Shown: in pieces, positions 11,129 through 21,875 of the stretch | How positions within the stretch are numbered: position 1 is the stretch's first letter | Layout of the letters: the number at the start of each line of letters is the position of its first letter | Origin: Leptidea sinapis | Taxonomy: Eukaryota > Arthropoda > Insecta > Lepidoptera > Pieridae | Assembly: GCF_905404315.1 (NCBI RefSeq) | Contig: NC_066273.1 | Span: 1,860,001-1,924,000 of the forward strand | Direction: 5' to 3' | DNA length: 64,000 nucleotides | Notes under the pieces: model-generated | What the model was told of the DNA's origin: nothing | What the model saw: the letters and a program-made list of their open reading frames with translations, nothing else | Databases searched by the model: none | Program-made: the position numbers and the translations under genes

Positions 11129-11511
11129 CACTGACCTGTATAAATATCACTGGACAGGCTGCTCCATGTGTTTGACAGCAATTTTTTGTACTTATTTGAA
11201 GCGCCACTCGCGAGCGTCCAGAGAACTAATTTTGACGTATTATACTAATGGCTGCGAGAGAAACCAACAATACTCTGAAGGATTTCATTTTGATTTAATT
11301 TCGGTCGTTTTACGTGTTACGTTACGTTCGGGAAACAACGTATTTTTTTTGTAAATAGTTATCCTATTTATGTTTGTTTAGCTGTGGTTGTCATCAGTAA
11401 TTTTAATTCCACAGGCTCTCGCAGGCCAACAGCGCCAAAATGGCGAATATCAAACAGGCACAAAAGCACTTTGACAGCCACCAGTCCAGTGGTAAAAAGT
11501 AGAGGTCAGCG
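11129..11511 (+). mobile_element. hAT-like MITE, CACTGACC family, with target duplication
   Basis: It is 383 bp. The left end is CACTGACCTGTATAAATATC and the right end, reverse complemented, is CGCTGACCTCTACTTTTTAC; both continue into an ACTGGAC block. The flanks are ATATTACC (11121-11128) and ATATAACC (11512-11519), an 8-bp duplication with one mismatch. Terminal CACTG and 8-bp duplication point to the hAT superfamily. The frame at 11166-11354 lies inside it and is not a gene. Confidence 0.8.
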
Positions 11512-11519
11512 ATATAACC

Positions 11520-11974
11520 TTCATGCGATCATACAATTAACGTTATAAATAACGTTAAATCTCGAAAATTCAATGAACTATATTAAACCGATTGCAATAT
11601 TGAGAACATATTTCTATCTCATCATCGAATAAAAATACTTATCGCTACAATTTAAATCTAAACCAGCTTATAACTTACGACAGTTATGACCTGTTTCTCT
11701 AATATACCTTCATATAAACTGCAGTAATACGTTTTGTTCGCAACTAATATAATTCATTTTACGACCGGACCGCACCTGTCGGGTTATAACTTTAAGTAAT
11801 GTAGATAATCCTCAGTTAGTTTTGCCTTTATCTGTCCTGTAATGTAAGTAATTTACGATTTGCAATGATAGGACAGTGTTCTCAGCGATTACGAAAATCT
11901 ATGTAGCAGTTTGTCTTTCGAAATTATAGTAATATATGATAAAATTATTACTACAACTCCACCACTACTTAACA
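11520..11974. other. unassigned stretch
   Basis: No gene, tRNA-like box or terminal repeat was seen. Confidence 0.4.
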
Positions 11975-12022
11975 ATGATCAGCTGAAGACCTGCCAGTCT
12001 CGTCCCGTATTTCCATAAAATA
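11975..12022 (+). repeat. Rep-A tail fragment
   Basis: ATGATCAGCTGAAGACCTGC, then CTCGTCCCGTATTTCCATAA, is the last 45 bp of Rep-A. The rest is missing, so this copy is truncated from the head side. Confidence 0.7.
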
Positions 12023-12499
12023 AACTCGCTAAATCTTGACTAAATCTTGTCACTTCAAAGGCGCTTTACTGCAATATTGTTTTTTTAAGTCTCATTGTTG
12101 ATATTTTTACATTTGTGTATGATTATTATTGGTTTGTCAAATAAAGTAAAATAATAATAATTGTGTCGCAAAAAGGTGACCATTAGTACATAAATTCACG
12201 AAAAATAACTTACTCTTAATACCTATGTACAATAGTCTCAAAAAGTCACCTTTGTTGGTGTATGAATACTATGAAATCAAACACGCTTAAGGATCTGAAT
12301 CTCAGTCTGAGTCGGGTCTGAGTCAGTCATTTAATCAAAATAAATTGGCTGAGCTAACTAAATGCAACAAAATAGTGTTTAGTGAGCATTCTAGAATATC
12401 AAGCCTCATAGTGAACGCCATCTCTTGAGAGTTTTATGAACTAAGCTCTTAACATAATACTTGCAAGTCTAAACTTAAATACCGTCAACGCAACTCTTG
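12023..12499. other. unassigned stretch
   Basis: No supported feature. A TCTGAGTCGGGTCTGAGTCA direct repeat is near 12305. Confidence 0.4.
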
Positions 12500-12605
12500 A
12501 CCCCTGGTGCTGTGGATGTCCATGGGAAGCTGCCTCACCACATTTCCTCACGTGAGCCTCCAGCCTATTTGTCTCTCTCTCTTAAATATTAAATTTAAAA
12601 AAAAA
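12500..12605 (+). mobile_element. LINE 3' UTR remnant
   Basis: GGTGCTGTGGATGTCCATGG followed by a CTCACCAC and GTGAGCCTCC block and an A-rich end resembles the 3' UTR of LINE-J relatives that are common in Lepidoptera. Only the tail remains. Confidence 0.45.
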
Positions 12606-13197
12606 ACGATGCTACGGACTTCTTCGTGTTTAAGTCTTATTCGTGTGTGACCGGCCCAGTTTTATTTTTACTATATATGAAACTCGATAGGGTTATAGAA
12701 TTATTCAACGCCTTTGTACCTATATGAGATTTGACTTTTTCATAAAAAATATTATTATCAGTCTTAATAAACATTAAAAACATCGATAAGTAAAAGTAGT
12801 TTTAGAAGCATGAACATAAAATGAATGAAATAAATTTCCAAAATATTCTCATTTAAAAGAGTAATTACTTAAAATGGGAACAGTTTTTTGCAGCGAATGC
12901 AGCCTTGCTGTGCTGTGTTAAAATTTTAAACTAAATCCGGTGTTAAGTCTTGAATATTCTCCGGTGTTAAAAGTCTTGAACATTCCAAAGAGCTAAATGA
13001 ATAAACACTAATGGACTTATACTTAATATTTTCTCTTTCGTTTTTAAAGCTTTAACAATTTTTTGTGTATATTTAGGTAGATCGAATAGCAAGGGACGGA
13101 CTGTTAGGTTGTAGGGCCCTGGGCTAATATTGCCTTATAATTTAACAATTTCCGTTATGTCAAAAAAATGTGTGTCTGTACTTATGTATGCACGCAA
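12606..13197. other. unassigned AT-rich stretch
   Basis: AAGTCTTGAATATTCTCCGG / AAGTCTTGAACATTCCAAAG near 12945-12990 is a small imperfect direct repeat. Nothing else is supported. Confidence 0.4.
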
Positions 13198-13533
13198 GAA
13201 GTTATACTTTTTTGGCCTAACGAAGCCAAAATCATTAAAATGATTTATTCCTCGTGCTATTCTACGATTTTAGAAATAACAATTTTGTAAAAATCTTGCA
13301 AAGTTGGCTTTGACAATTCATTATTGAATAATGAATACGGCTGTATGGGCTTGAATTCTTTGCCTGTCCTAATAATGACCGAAGAAACCAAAAATAAAAA
13401 GCGAATAACGCAAAAGTAAGAAAATTTTTGGAACCAACTTCAACCTGTTACTTTTTTGTTACGGTGATGCGCGCGCATCTTAAAATTTCACTCACATCAT
13501 TTTCTCATAACGCACCTAAAGAAGTATAACTTC
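13198..13533. mobile_element. candidate inverted-repeat element
   Basis: GAAGTTATACTTTTTTGG at 13198-13215 is mirrored by CCTAAAGAAGTATAACTTC at 13515-13533, an inverted repeat of about 18 bp with few mismatches. The 300-bp interior has no frame. No target duplication could be fixed, so element ends and class are open. Confidence 0.45.
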
Positions 13534-13639
13534 AAAAACTAGTTTAGATAAAGTGGTATCGTATATAGGTACATACCTTCACGGTATAGGTAAAAAAGAA
13601 CAATAATTTAAATATTAAATATCACTTAGACACACAAAG

Positions 13640-14140
13640 AGCAACGGTAAAACATTACTGAAAAGAAGTGATAAGCACATTGAGGAATTTGCTAGAAACT
13701 GTGATATTCATAATGTTAACACGAGGAATAAACATAAACTTGTTATGCCTACTCGATTAAGTCGAGTTAGTAAGTCTTTTATTGGGCGATGTATATGCTT
13801 CGACAATATGATCCCAGAAAATGTACAGAACAAATGTGTTGCGAAATTTAAAAGTATTGTTAAAAAACATTTGTGTGGGACAGGTTACTATAGCGTAAAC
13901 GATTTTCTTAATGACACCACAGACTGGGAACGAAGCGAACACTCTCAGGATCTTTAATTATAAATGTTTATTTTACGATATCATATTGTAATCCATATTT
14001 TTATATAAAAAAAGCCCGCTGAGTTTCTTGCGCCCGTGCTTTTCAGGTCTGAGGCAGTATATTTTGAATGGGTGGTAGTTTTTGACGTTCAATAAGCGAT
14101 TTTGAATCCTATTTTGAATAAAAATATTTGAATTTGAATC
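13640..14140 (+). mobile_element. LINE-B 3' end, ORF2 C-terminus plus 3' UTR
   Basis: The frame from about 13640 to 13957 reads RNKHKLVMPTRLSRVSKSF, GRCICFDNMIPENVQNK, FKSIVKKHLCGTGYYSVNDF and DTTDWE, the standard C-terminus of a CR1/Jockey-like reverse transcriptase protein (thumb-distal region; no catalytic motifs here). After the stop comes a 3' UTR with GAGTTTCTTGCGCCCG, GGGTGGTAGTTTTTGACGTT and the end AATATTTGAATTTGAA. The copy is 5'-truncated but the C-terminal frame is still open. Confidence 0.85.
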
Positions 14141-14984
14141 CATGGGCTACAGCCTACTAAAGACCAGCCCAGTCGAACAGATATAACACAATACAGACGT
14201 TAGCGAGGTTGGAAATATATTGAACTTCGGTAATTTTATCGCGTATTGTTTTGAAAAGAATTTAATGACGAATTTCGCTACCCACAATATAGTTTGCAAT
14301 CTTAAATAGAATAGTAGAAACTAGCTTTTTCTTTTTTTTATTCAGTAGTGAAATTTATGGTAAGTAATACGTCCATATTGTTTTGTTTAAAATACAGCAG
14401 TTTACTTAAACAAGCGATGAAATTGATTGATTTAGTTGCAGTTTCCGTAGTATAGTAGTAGCATAATATTAATATGTTCACGTCCGCTGGTCCGATTAAT
14501 ACTAAATCACTACTTAAATGCTGGTCGTATATTAGTCACCTGTGAGGTGGGTCCTGTCTAACGTCAACCCGAACATGGTTTAAAAGCATGTTGTTTCATC
14601 CAAAGCATACTGTCTGTTGTTGACAAGCAAGAGAAAGCGATAACATTGAACGAAAAATAGTGTGCAGAAATTACATAAAACTTCTTCCAGGAAATACGTG
14701 TTTTTGAGTAATCCTTACAAATTTTAGAAATAAATGTTTATCATATAGAATCTCTATTACATGCAACAGGTTTGTATCGCATTGTTTTCTTTACTTTTAC
14801 AATTTATGAGTACATTATGAACGGCCAAAGTTCATATAGCCGATATTTGGAGAGTTATACCTATTAAGCATGTCGAGTTAGCCTGAACGTGTAGTGTACA
14901 ACATTATAAAATCATTTTTAAATGTGTCCGTAGATTAAGAGTTGTATGCACTTTGGCTTCCTGATAAATAAATAAATTTGTTAT
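14141..14984. other. unassigned stretch
   Basis: No supported gene or repeat. The sequence has ordinary AT-rich composition. Confidence 0.4.
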
Positions 14985-14987
14985 GTT

Positions 14988-15045
14988 TTTAAAGTGATAA
15001 CCCTCACTTCTGGAATTAATACACAAATAAAATTAGATTTTCAAA
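14988..15045 (-). repeat. inverted tail of tRNA-element-2
   Basis: On the minus strand this reads ACACAAATAAA's complement and GAAGTGAGGGTTATCACTTT, the tail of tRNA-element-2. It abuts the head of the plus-strand copy that follows, giving a head-to-head arrangement also seen at 55.2 kb. Confidence 0.6.
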
Positions 15046-15330
15046 TTTTAGATTTGCAAGAACGACATCTCAAGTCAATTTCCTAATATGCAAATATTTG
15101 GGTTGAGCAGGTTATCAACTCTACAGTAGATCCTGTAGATGAAGCCAGAACATAAGAGTTGAACAAAGCATACAAATTTTATCAACGATACGTCACTCAA
15201 AAAATAGCTCAGTTGGAAGATTTTTGGCGATTGGCGCTCGCACGGAACGCGCGAAGTCGCGGGTCCAACTCCCGCGTCGTTCATAAATTTTGTTTTCAAA
15301 ATTTTATTTCTGGAGTTATACTGAATTTGT
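15046..15330 (+). repeat. tRNA-element-2, copy at 15 kb
   Basis: Order: head TTTTAGATTTGCAAGAACGA; a conserved block with GGTTGAGCAGGTTATCAACT, GTAGATCCTGTAGATGAAGC and AGAGTTGAACAAAGCATAC; a tRNA-like domain at 15200-15282 with A box TAGCTCAGTTGG and B box GGGTCCAACTCCC; then an A/T-rich tail. The D-arm region carries an insertion and the B box differs from GGTTCGANTCC, so this copy is decayed. It is not a functional tRNA gene: the tRNA part is embedded in a repeat present at 52.3 and 55.0 kb. Confidence 0.75.
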
Positions 15331-16234
15331 TTCTGCTACAATAGAAACCTAGATTTGATGCACAAGATACCTATCAGAAATTATTTTTAAAGAAAGATGT
15401 GTTACATCACAACCACGTACGTGTTTTATGAACTTTATGACGGTTGGTCACTCTTAAATGCGGTCTCTGTCACTTATAGAACCTTCTTATTCATATGTCT
15501 ATGGAATTAAATAATTTGTAGACATGTTTTGATTGGATTAGATAAAATTTATATCACAGTATAATAGCTGGGAACTTTTGGCCCCAGATACCTCATGACT
15601 TCATCGTAGATCTGAAGCGAGCAGATATTAATTAAACGTAATTAATTTTCACGACCTAGATGATTTATCATTCCACCAAATGTAGCGGTTATAATAATGT
15701 CTCGCTTTATTACTGGTATTAAGATTCTATAATCATTGAATTCTTTTCTCTTGATCCTTTGCGAAAGAACTCGTCATTACCCTAATTATTTGATCAAAGC
15801 TGAACTTCTAAGAGTATGTCGGCTTTCTGATAAGCATCATATTATCAGTCTTGCTATTGTTCTACTGAATTATTACTTTCAGGGACTGAGCTATCAAAGA
15901 TTTTGATGATACCTTATATTTTCATCTAAAAGGTTCAAAAAAAAGTAATATTTCAATATCACTAATAATAAATGTAAATAAAAATACTTAATAAATTTGT
16001 TCAGTAGTGCTCTTGGCAACACTGGTTTAATAAAATTTATTGAATTCAGGATTATTTTGCGGAAATCCATAATTAATAATATGATTCGTCTCTAAATCGG
16101 CATTCTCAGGAGGTGTTGACTTGACTGACTTAGGCTCGTGCTAGAATTCGGCGAATTAACATTCAAGAAATAATTAGAATAGAAGCGGTTGCTTGACATT
16201 TGTGGCAGACTTTATCTAGCAATGATAACTCCTT
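15331..16234. other. unassigned AT-rich stretch
   Basis: No supported feature apart from isolated A/T runs. Confidence 0.4.
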
Positions 16235-16242
16235 GGTTTAGC

Positions 16243-16580
16243 CACGGACGAGTGAAAAAAGAAAGGACTCCGCGCCGTGATATTAGCAAGTGAAGCACCG
16301 TTATGCTAGTGTGTGTGCGGTTACGGGGGATACTAGTTACAAAAATTTTTCTCACTTAAATAATCATATATGGCCACAAATACTTACATAGTATTGTTTT
16401 TACACTTTTTCACAACGCACTGTCTGATCTGTCACAGACGATGCCAATTCTCATAATGGCCGCCTATCGGCCTGTAGTAGTTGTGTGAGTGGGGCTATGT
16501 ATTTACACGTTAATCGGCTTATTTTAGTGCTACACTGTTATGTAAGGTGACACGAAGTCCTTATTTTTTACTAGTCCGTG
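16243..16580. mobile_element. hAT MITE, CACGGAC family, with perfect target duplication
   Basis: It is 338 bp. The left end is CACGGACGAGTGAAAAAAGA and the right end, reverse complemented, is CACGGACTAGTAAAAAATAA; both continue into AGGACTYCG. GGTTTAGC occurs directly outside both ends (16235-16242 and 16581-16588), a perfect 8-bp duplication typical of hAT insertions. There is no coding frame. A shorter copy is at 40096-40261. Confidence 0.92.
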
Positions 16581-16867
16581 GGTTTAGCAATACTTTAGTC
16601 TTTATACGAAAATATCTGTCTCTACTCTGTGGCAATACGTAATCAAAAGATCTTTAGATCCACAGATGCTCAGATAATGATTTAAAATCAAAGCGATCCC
16701 GCGGTGCCATTCCGATAACTGTATAAGGAACAAGCAGGTTCGATCCGGCGACTCGACTGGGCGTGAATTATCACTCCTCATTATCTGCAAGCCATTCTTT
16801 GGGCGGCTTGGCTTTTGTGTTAGATTGAAATAACTCTTCATCGCTGTTGGTGGAAGCGACCTCTAAG

Positions 16868-17255
16868 TTTGTTATTATTAATATACGATTTAATAATTTA
16901 TCATTTGATCAAATACCTTTATTTGTTTGAGCAGTAGGTTTTACAGCTTTATTAGTTTTATTATCTCTTCCTGTTTTAGTTGGAGCTATTACTATATTAC
17001 TTACAGATCAAAGTTAAAATACTTCTAATCCTGTTGGAGGTGGAGATTCTATTTCCTTGCCAGAGTTTTATTTTTTTATTTTGGGACATTCTGAAGTTTA
17101 TATTGTTATTTTATCCGGATTTAAGATAATTTCCCATACTAAAACTCAAGGAAGTAGAATAAAGGATACATTAAATTCATTAGGAATGATTTAATTAATA
17201 ATAGTAATTGGTTTATTAGGTTTTGTTGTATTAGCTCATGATTATTTACTTCAGC
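16868..17255 (+). pseudogene. cox1: numt: mitochondrial cox1 fragment in nuclear DNA
   Basis: With the invertebrate mitochondrial code (TGA = Trp) the start reads SFDQMPLFVWAVGFTALLVL, then LSLPVLVGAITMLLTDQS, the well-known mid region of cytochrome oxidase subunit 1. A frameshift follows, then pieces matching NTSFFDPAGGGDPI, FFGHPEVYIL and GLLGFVVWAHH can be followed with many substitutions. It is nuclear: frame breaks, stops and repeats on both sides rule out a mitochondrial contig. The codon usage and residues fit a lepidopteran source. Exact ends are blurred by divergence. Confidence 0.9.
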
Positions 17256-17430
17256 AATTATAATTATTAATTAATGAATTAAATTTTTTAATTGATTATG
17301 AAACACAAATTAAATATTGCCCATCTCTAAGTTATGGATGGTCAAAAATTACTGTTTTTGTTAATGTGTTTTTTCATATGATTAACCTTATTTAGAAAAC
17401 ATGTATGCCCTTCCTCATCAGTGAGCTCGG
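17256..17430. other. unassigned AT-rich DNA next to the numt
   Basis: AT-rich sequence that could be diverged mitochondrial DNA or nuclear filler; I cannot match it to a mitochondrial gene. Confidence 0.3.
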
Positions 17431-17720
17431 ATACTTGTTTTTCAGACTCTTTAACAGATTTTTTTGGGAACTTTTTATTTTGTGGGAACAGAAATGAGTC
17501 AAGGTGTCAAGTCAGGACCGTATTCAGGAGGGCTCTTTAGGTCTAGGATTTTGACCTCTATTATCTAATTTATAGGCCTGGTTATGTGAAAACTGGCATT
17601 ATCCTGATGCACGTGCAGGTGTTCACTGTATTTTTTACGGCTCGTTAACAACTTCTATGTAATAAACGGTCATGTCACAGTATCTACTCGGCTAGTATTT
17701 TATATGAACTGAACGTGTGA
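17430..17720 (-). pseudogene. mariner-type transposase relic
   Basis: The minus strand keeps a block from about 17637 down to 17470 that reads LHVHQDNASFHI, then KILDLKSPPEYGPDLTP. This matches the mariner transposase signature WxLHxDNAxxH ... HPPYSPDLxPCDFFLFP, where the Asp of HxDNA is the second catalytic residue. A stop and a small deletion fall exactly where the third catalytic Asp of the D,D34D triad should be. A VYYIEV-like piece lies upstream. No terminal inverted repeats were found. Confidence 0.65.
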
Positions 17721-18825
17721 ATGACAAAGGGTTGGTAGTGCATTTGATCGCAATCGCGACAGGAAAAGATCGCAATGATTCGTTCTCGGAACTGTTAATT
17801 ACTAGATATGACGTCATGCTAGCGGAGTGGTGCGTGACTGCAAATGATTTACGGCACTGAATGATTATAGGTCAAACATTCTTTGTACTGATTACTAAAG
17901 AGACGATGGCGCATTGAAAAGCAGTGTCGACCCACCACGGTCACCACGGTCGCCACGCACCAATATTCGGTTTTCGATCTGGAGGTCTACTCGCAAAATC
18001 GACAACGATATATTCGGAACGATACAATAATACCCCGAATATATCGCACCCACCCTACTCTAACAAATGTTCGAATTCCATATCGTTTATCGTAACAAAA
18101 TACCAATATTTTGAATTTTTTACGATGTTAGCGTGAATGAATTATGCTCAAACCTTGAAAAACTTAATATTATCTGTGCTATGTCGCTGTTAAGTGTCAA
18201 AAGTCAAAACATAGTTTAGGTGCTTAGGACCATGCCAGACTCTGCACCACCAATTAGCACCAATTAGCACCATTTACACAAAATGTAAATATTCAAAAAT
18301 TATGTAATGCATATAATAAAATTAAATAAATATTACATAACTTGCAGATATTAAAATGTAAAAAAAAGTAACTCAACCCTTCTCGTCGACTTCCTATTTA
18401 TCAGGCGGCCATTTGCATTACTTTATACGCATCAACGATCAACAAAATGATTTAAATTACTTGGTAGTCAAAAAATCCTCTTGAATAGTAAATCACATAT
18501 TATTATTTTAATAATATTTATTAAGAGTGTATATTGTATGGCAAATATATCTTGAAACGATAATAGCAACGACAGCCTAGAAGGTGTAGTTGAGATTATC
18601 GTAAAAGTGACGTTTGATTATTTGTTATATTCGAATATTCGTCTCTGACATTTTCAACTAAGAGTAGGGTTAGGACAGATAATATCGAAAAATGTTTCCT
18701 TCGTTCAATCATCGTTTCGACATTGCATACGATGTAACTAAGAGTAGGATTCAACACGACTAATTCCACGATATATCGACTATCGATTTTAGGAGTTGGC
18801 TCCCTGATACTTACAATTATTTGAT
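17721..18825. other. unassigned stretch
   Basis: Two similar lines near 18660 and 18735 (ACTAAGAGTAGGRTT) form a diverged direct repeat. ACCAATTAGC occurs twice in tandem at about 18249. The 70-codon frame at 17924 has no recognisable domain. Confidence 0.4.
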
Positions 18826-18950
18826 GCTTTATAAGGTCAGCAACGCTCTCGTGATTCCGCTGTTACAAATGGGTATAGGCAGCGGTGATTACATACCATT
18901 ATGTAATCCCTATGTATGTTCTTTTGTCTTCTTCTTCCATAAAAAAAATT
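18826..18950 (+). mobile_element. LINE-J 3' fragment
   Basis: AAGGTCAGCAACGCTCTCGT, then GTGATTCCGCTGTTACAAAT and GGCAGCGGTGATTACAT, ends TTCTTCCATAAAAAAAATT. It is the last 120 bp of LINE-J with several substitutions. Confidence 0.75.
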
Positions 18951-20139
18951 AAATCAAAATTTAGTAGCTCGCAATGTGGATCTAATTTTGAGGTTGCATT
19001 TTCATTGCGAACAGCTATAAGGTTATTAACATACATTATTGAGCGTGTTAATCTTTGTTATTTAAAAAAAATGCTGGGCAATATGGAATGGTAATAAGAG
19101 TGGGCCTTTTCTATAAAGAGTTCATTTAAATATTTTAAATGTGGTCACAGGTTTACAAGTAGGTAATTTTTTTTGAGTCTCTTTTTCAGACATAGATATA
19201 ACAATGTCTTCACTGGAAGGGTCTCCTGTTTGTATAAGATATGCTTAGCAGGCATTACGCAATGTCTTCTGAGAAATAATACAATTAATTCATAACAACG
19301 AACGTTCGAGTCTAGAGTATTGCATACATTGCAGTGTGCATCAATTAAGGTTATCACTGATGTTAATATAACAAGAAATGACAAGTGTTAATTATTTGCA
19401 ACCATTTTAAATTCAGTCATACACTTTGTTATAAAATAACAGTATATGGTTTGATAACAGTATAAGGTATAATTTCCAAATTAATTATCATATTTTTAAA
19501 CTCTATTTTATTAAATTAATATTTTTGTATTTCCTTTAATTAGTGTCATTAGATAGGTATAAGCTTACTGAATTGTATCGCATATAAACTTTACAGTATT
19601 TTTCTTAAAAAATGTAGCATTTTTTCAAATTCTTTGTGTTTCAATAATTCTGGACTTAACAGTAAATATATAATTTATTCAAACAAAACAAATCTTATAA
19701 CAATATTTACAATACTATGACTACATAAAATTAAAACTATCATTACGGGGAAGCGTACCAAGAATACTGGCAGCATTTCCGCGTTAGATAGCTAGGCAGA
19801 TCCGTTGACCGAAATAGCTGCCAGCGCTTGGGTTTCCAGTAGCATTATTAACAGTAAATTAAATTAAATATGATAAATAATAAATTAAGATCCGATTTCA
19901 GTTATTCTAAATTTGAAAGTAAATAAAATATTATTTATCTTACCTCTTCCAGTATGTAGATTTATATCTAAACGTGCGCCCTTGATTGTCAATTAGTACG
20001 AACATGGAAACATTATTTTGTCGAACAATTATAAGCTTTACAGACATTCGTAGTTGGTATTTATATAAATTTTTTAAAGTAGCCCTTGGTCCAAAAGGCA
20101 TAAAAAAAATATTTTCTAAAAATTGATTCCTATAGAACT
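18951..20139. other. unassigned AT-rich stretch with one possible repeat
   Basis: No gene. The block at 19745-19850 (GGGAAGCGTACCAAGAATAC, GGCAGCATTTCCGCGTTAGA) is more GC-rich than its surroundings; a TACCGAGAATAATGGCAGCA piece at about 36978 is similar. I suspect an old repeat but cannot define it. Confidence 0.35.
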
Positions 20140-20740
20140 CTTTTTTGATGTCATTTCTAATATACTAGATACTACTACCGCTTCGGAAACAAATGGCGCT
20201 CTGAGAGAGAAGAAGCGGCGCAAGAAACTCTCCCAGCATTCTTTTTTTTGCGCTCTTTTAAATAAAAATATACAATATTGTACAGTCATTTCTATCGCTA
20301 TAAAATAATCACAATATAGTCCCAGGCTGTCCGATCATTTAGATATTCAGCTGTGGAGTAATAGGATTAACGACAGAACCATTTTTTTTAATAAAACAAT
20401 TAAATTTATTTATAGATAATGCCTGAACAGTGGCTGGAACTTTATTATACAAGTGTATACATTTACCCTTAAAGCTATTATGTATCTTATGAAGCCTACT
20501 AGAATTAGTTACAAGCAATCTCTTATTTCTAGTGCTACAATAATGAAAATCACTATTAAGAGCAAAAAGGTGACGATTTTTGTGAACGTATATTAAATTT
20601 TCATAAATGTACTGGCAATGGACAGTCATAATATTTATTTCATTAAATTTTTCTTCGAGAGACTGTCTATAACCAAGCTGATATATAGCACGAACAGCTC
20701 TCTTTTGCTTTTGTCTATTTGGTGATTAGTGATAGCTCTA
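20140..20740 (-). mobile_element. LINE-C 3' end, ORF2 C-terminus plus 3' UTR
   Basis: The minus-strand frame reads KRAVRAIYQLGYRQSLEEKF, NEINIMTVHCQYIYENLIYV, TRNKRLLVTNSSRLHKIHN and CIHLYNKVPATVQALSINKF, a CR1/Jockey-like C-terminal region beyond the catalytic core. The 3' UTR (20300 down to 20145) has GGGAGAGTTTCTTGCGCCGC and ends with CGGAAGCGGTAGTAGTATC-like sequence. Shares its 3' part with 32.8 and 56.85 kb. 5'-truncated. Confidence 0.8.
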
Positions 20741-21386
20741 TCTTTCTTCATCTATTTATTTAACTTCTACATCGAATACATTACACATATTACATCTAAA
20801 TGGTGTAACTATACTTCGAAATAAAATATGCAAATCTTTTTAATAATTTAATGCTTGGGTGGTTAAGATCATAAGGTGACCCTCAACCTCATAAGCCTCC
20901 AGAACTTAAATATGTATATGTAAATGCCACAGTAATAACATTTTATATTTTAATAAGCATTCAAAGTAATATTGTATTAAAAAACTATCAAGATAAAAGG
21001 TTTGAATCGTAGTTAAATAAATCGTTAAGTATCCCGTGTTGAGGTGTTGGGCTATCAATTGAGATATGAATTGGTTGGCAGGATGTCATCAATCATGTGT
21101 CACGAACATTGGATTAATTATTCACTGGAAATATTCATGAGCACAGTTCGTATTAGGCTAGAGTTAAATACTTAGAGCTGTTCATGTATTCTTAATAAGT
21201 GTTGTTTGCGTAAAACTATTTAAGAGTATTCCTTTTCAACATCGGCGAAATTAAAATAACTGTTCCAGTTTTGAGTAGGTAGTATTTTTTCTAAATATTT
21301 ATAAATATAATCGTAGTTATGATTGGCGTGAAGTATATCTACACTCATGAGGTTCCGCGTAGTTTTGTAGTAGATCAAAAACGATA
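20741..21386. other. unassigned stretch
   Basis: No gene, tRNA-like box or terminal repeat supported. Confidence 0.4.
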
Positions 21387-21707
21387 TTTTTTTTATGAAA
21401 ATAGGGGACGAGACGAGCAGGTCGTTCAGCAGATGGTAATTGATACTACCCTACAATGCCCTACCCATTAAAATGAAATGCCGCTCATATTTTTTGAAAA
21501 ATCCAAAAATTCTGAGCGGCACTACAATTACCTTCGTCACCTTGAGACAAAAGATCTTAAGTCTCATTTGCCCAGTAATTTCACTAGCTACGGTGCCCTT
21601 CAGACCGAAACACAGTAATGTTTACACATGACTGCTTCACGGCAGAAATAGCCGCCGTTGTGGTACCCATAATCTAGCCGGCTGCCTGTGTAAATGAGCC
21701 TCCCACT
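21387..21707 (-). repeat. Rep-A copy, near full length
   Basis: Read on the minus strand it runs from the GGAGGCTC-like head (21700) to the CGTCTCGTCCCCTATTTTCA tail and A run (21387). The TGCCGCTCA / TGAGCGGCA hairpin and the CAGTAATG-type hairpin are both present, the latter with a changed arm. Confidence 0.85.
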
Positions 21708-21829
21708 TATAAATGATATGAAAATAAGTGATGATTACGTAAATATCGGATATTTTAGAAAAAACTTTCATGAGAAACTATCAAAAATATATTTAAAACG
21801 GTTTTTAATTGGATATACTGACTGAGATA

Positions 21830-21875
21830 GTTTCGGACCAATTGGAGATCCTTCATCAGGGTGAGAGTGATAAAT
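21830..21875 (+). repeat. TAGTTTCGGACCA repeat fragment
   Basis: ATAGTTTCGGACCAATTGGA followed by TCCTTCATCAGGGT is shared with 48625-48662. It is a short dispersed block of unknown class. Confidence 0.5.

Noticed and set aside
17256..17420. Continuation of the numt
   Set aside because: AT-rich but not readable as the rest of cox1, trnL or cox2.
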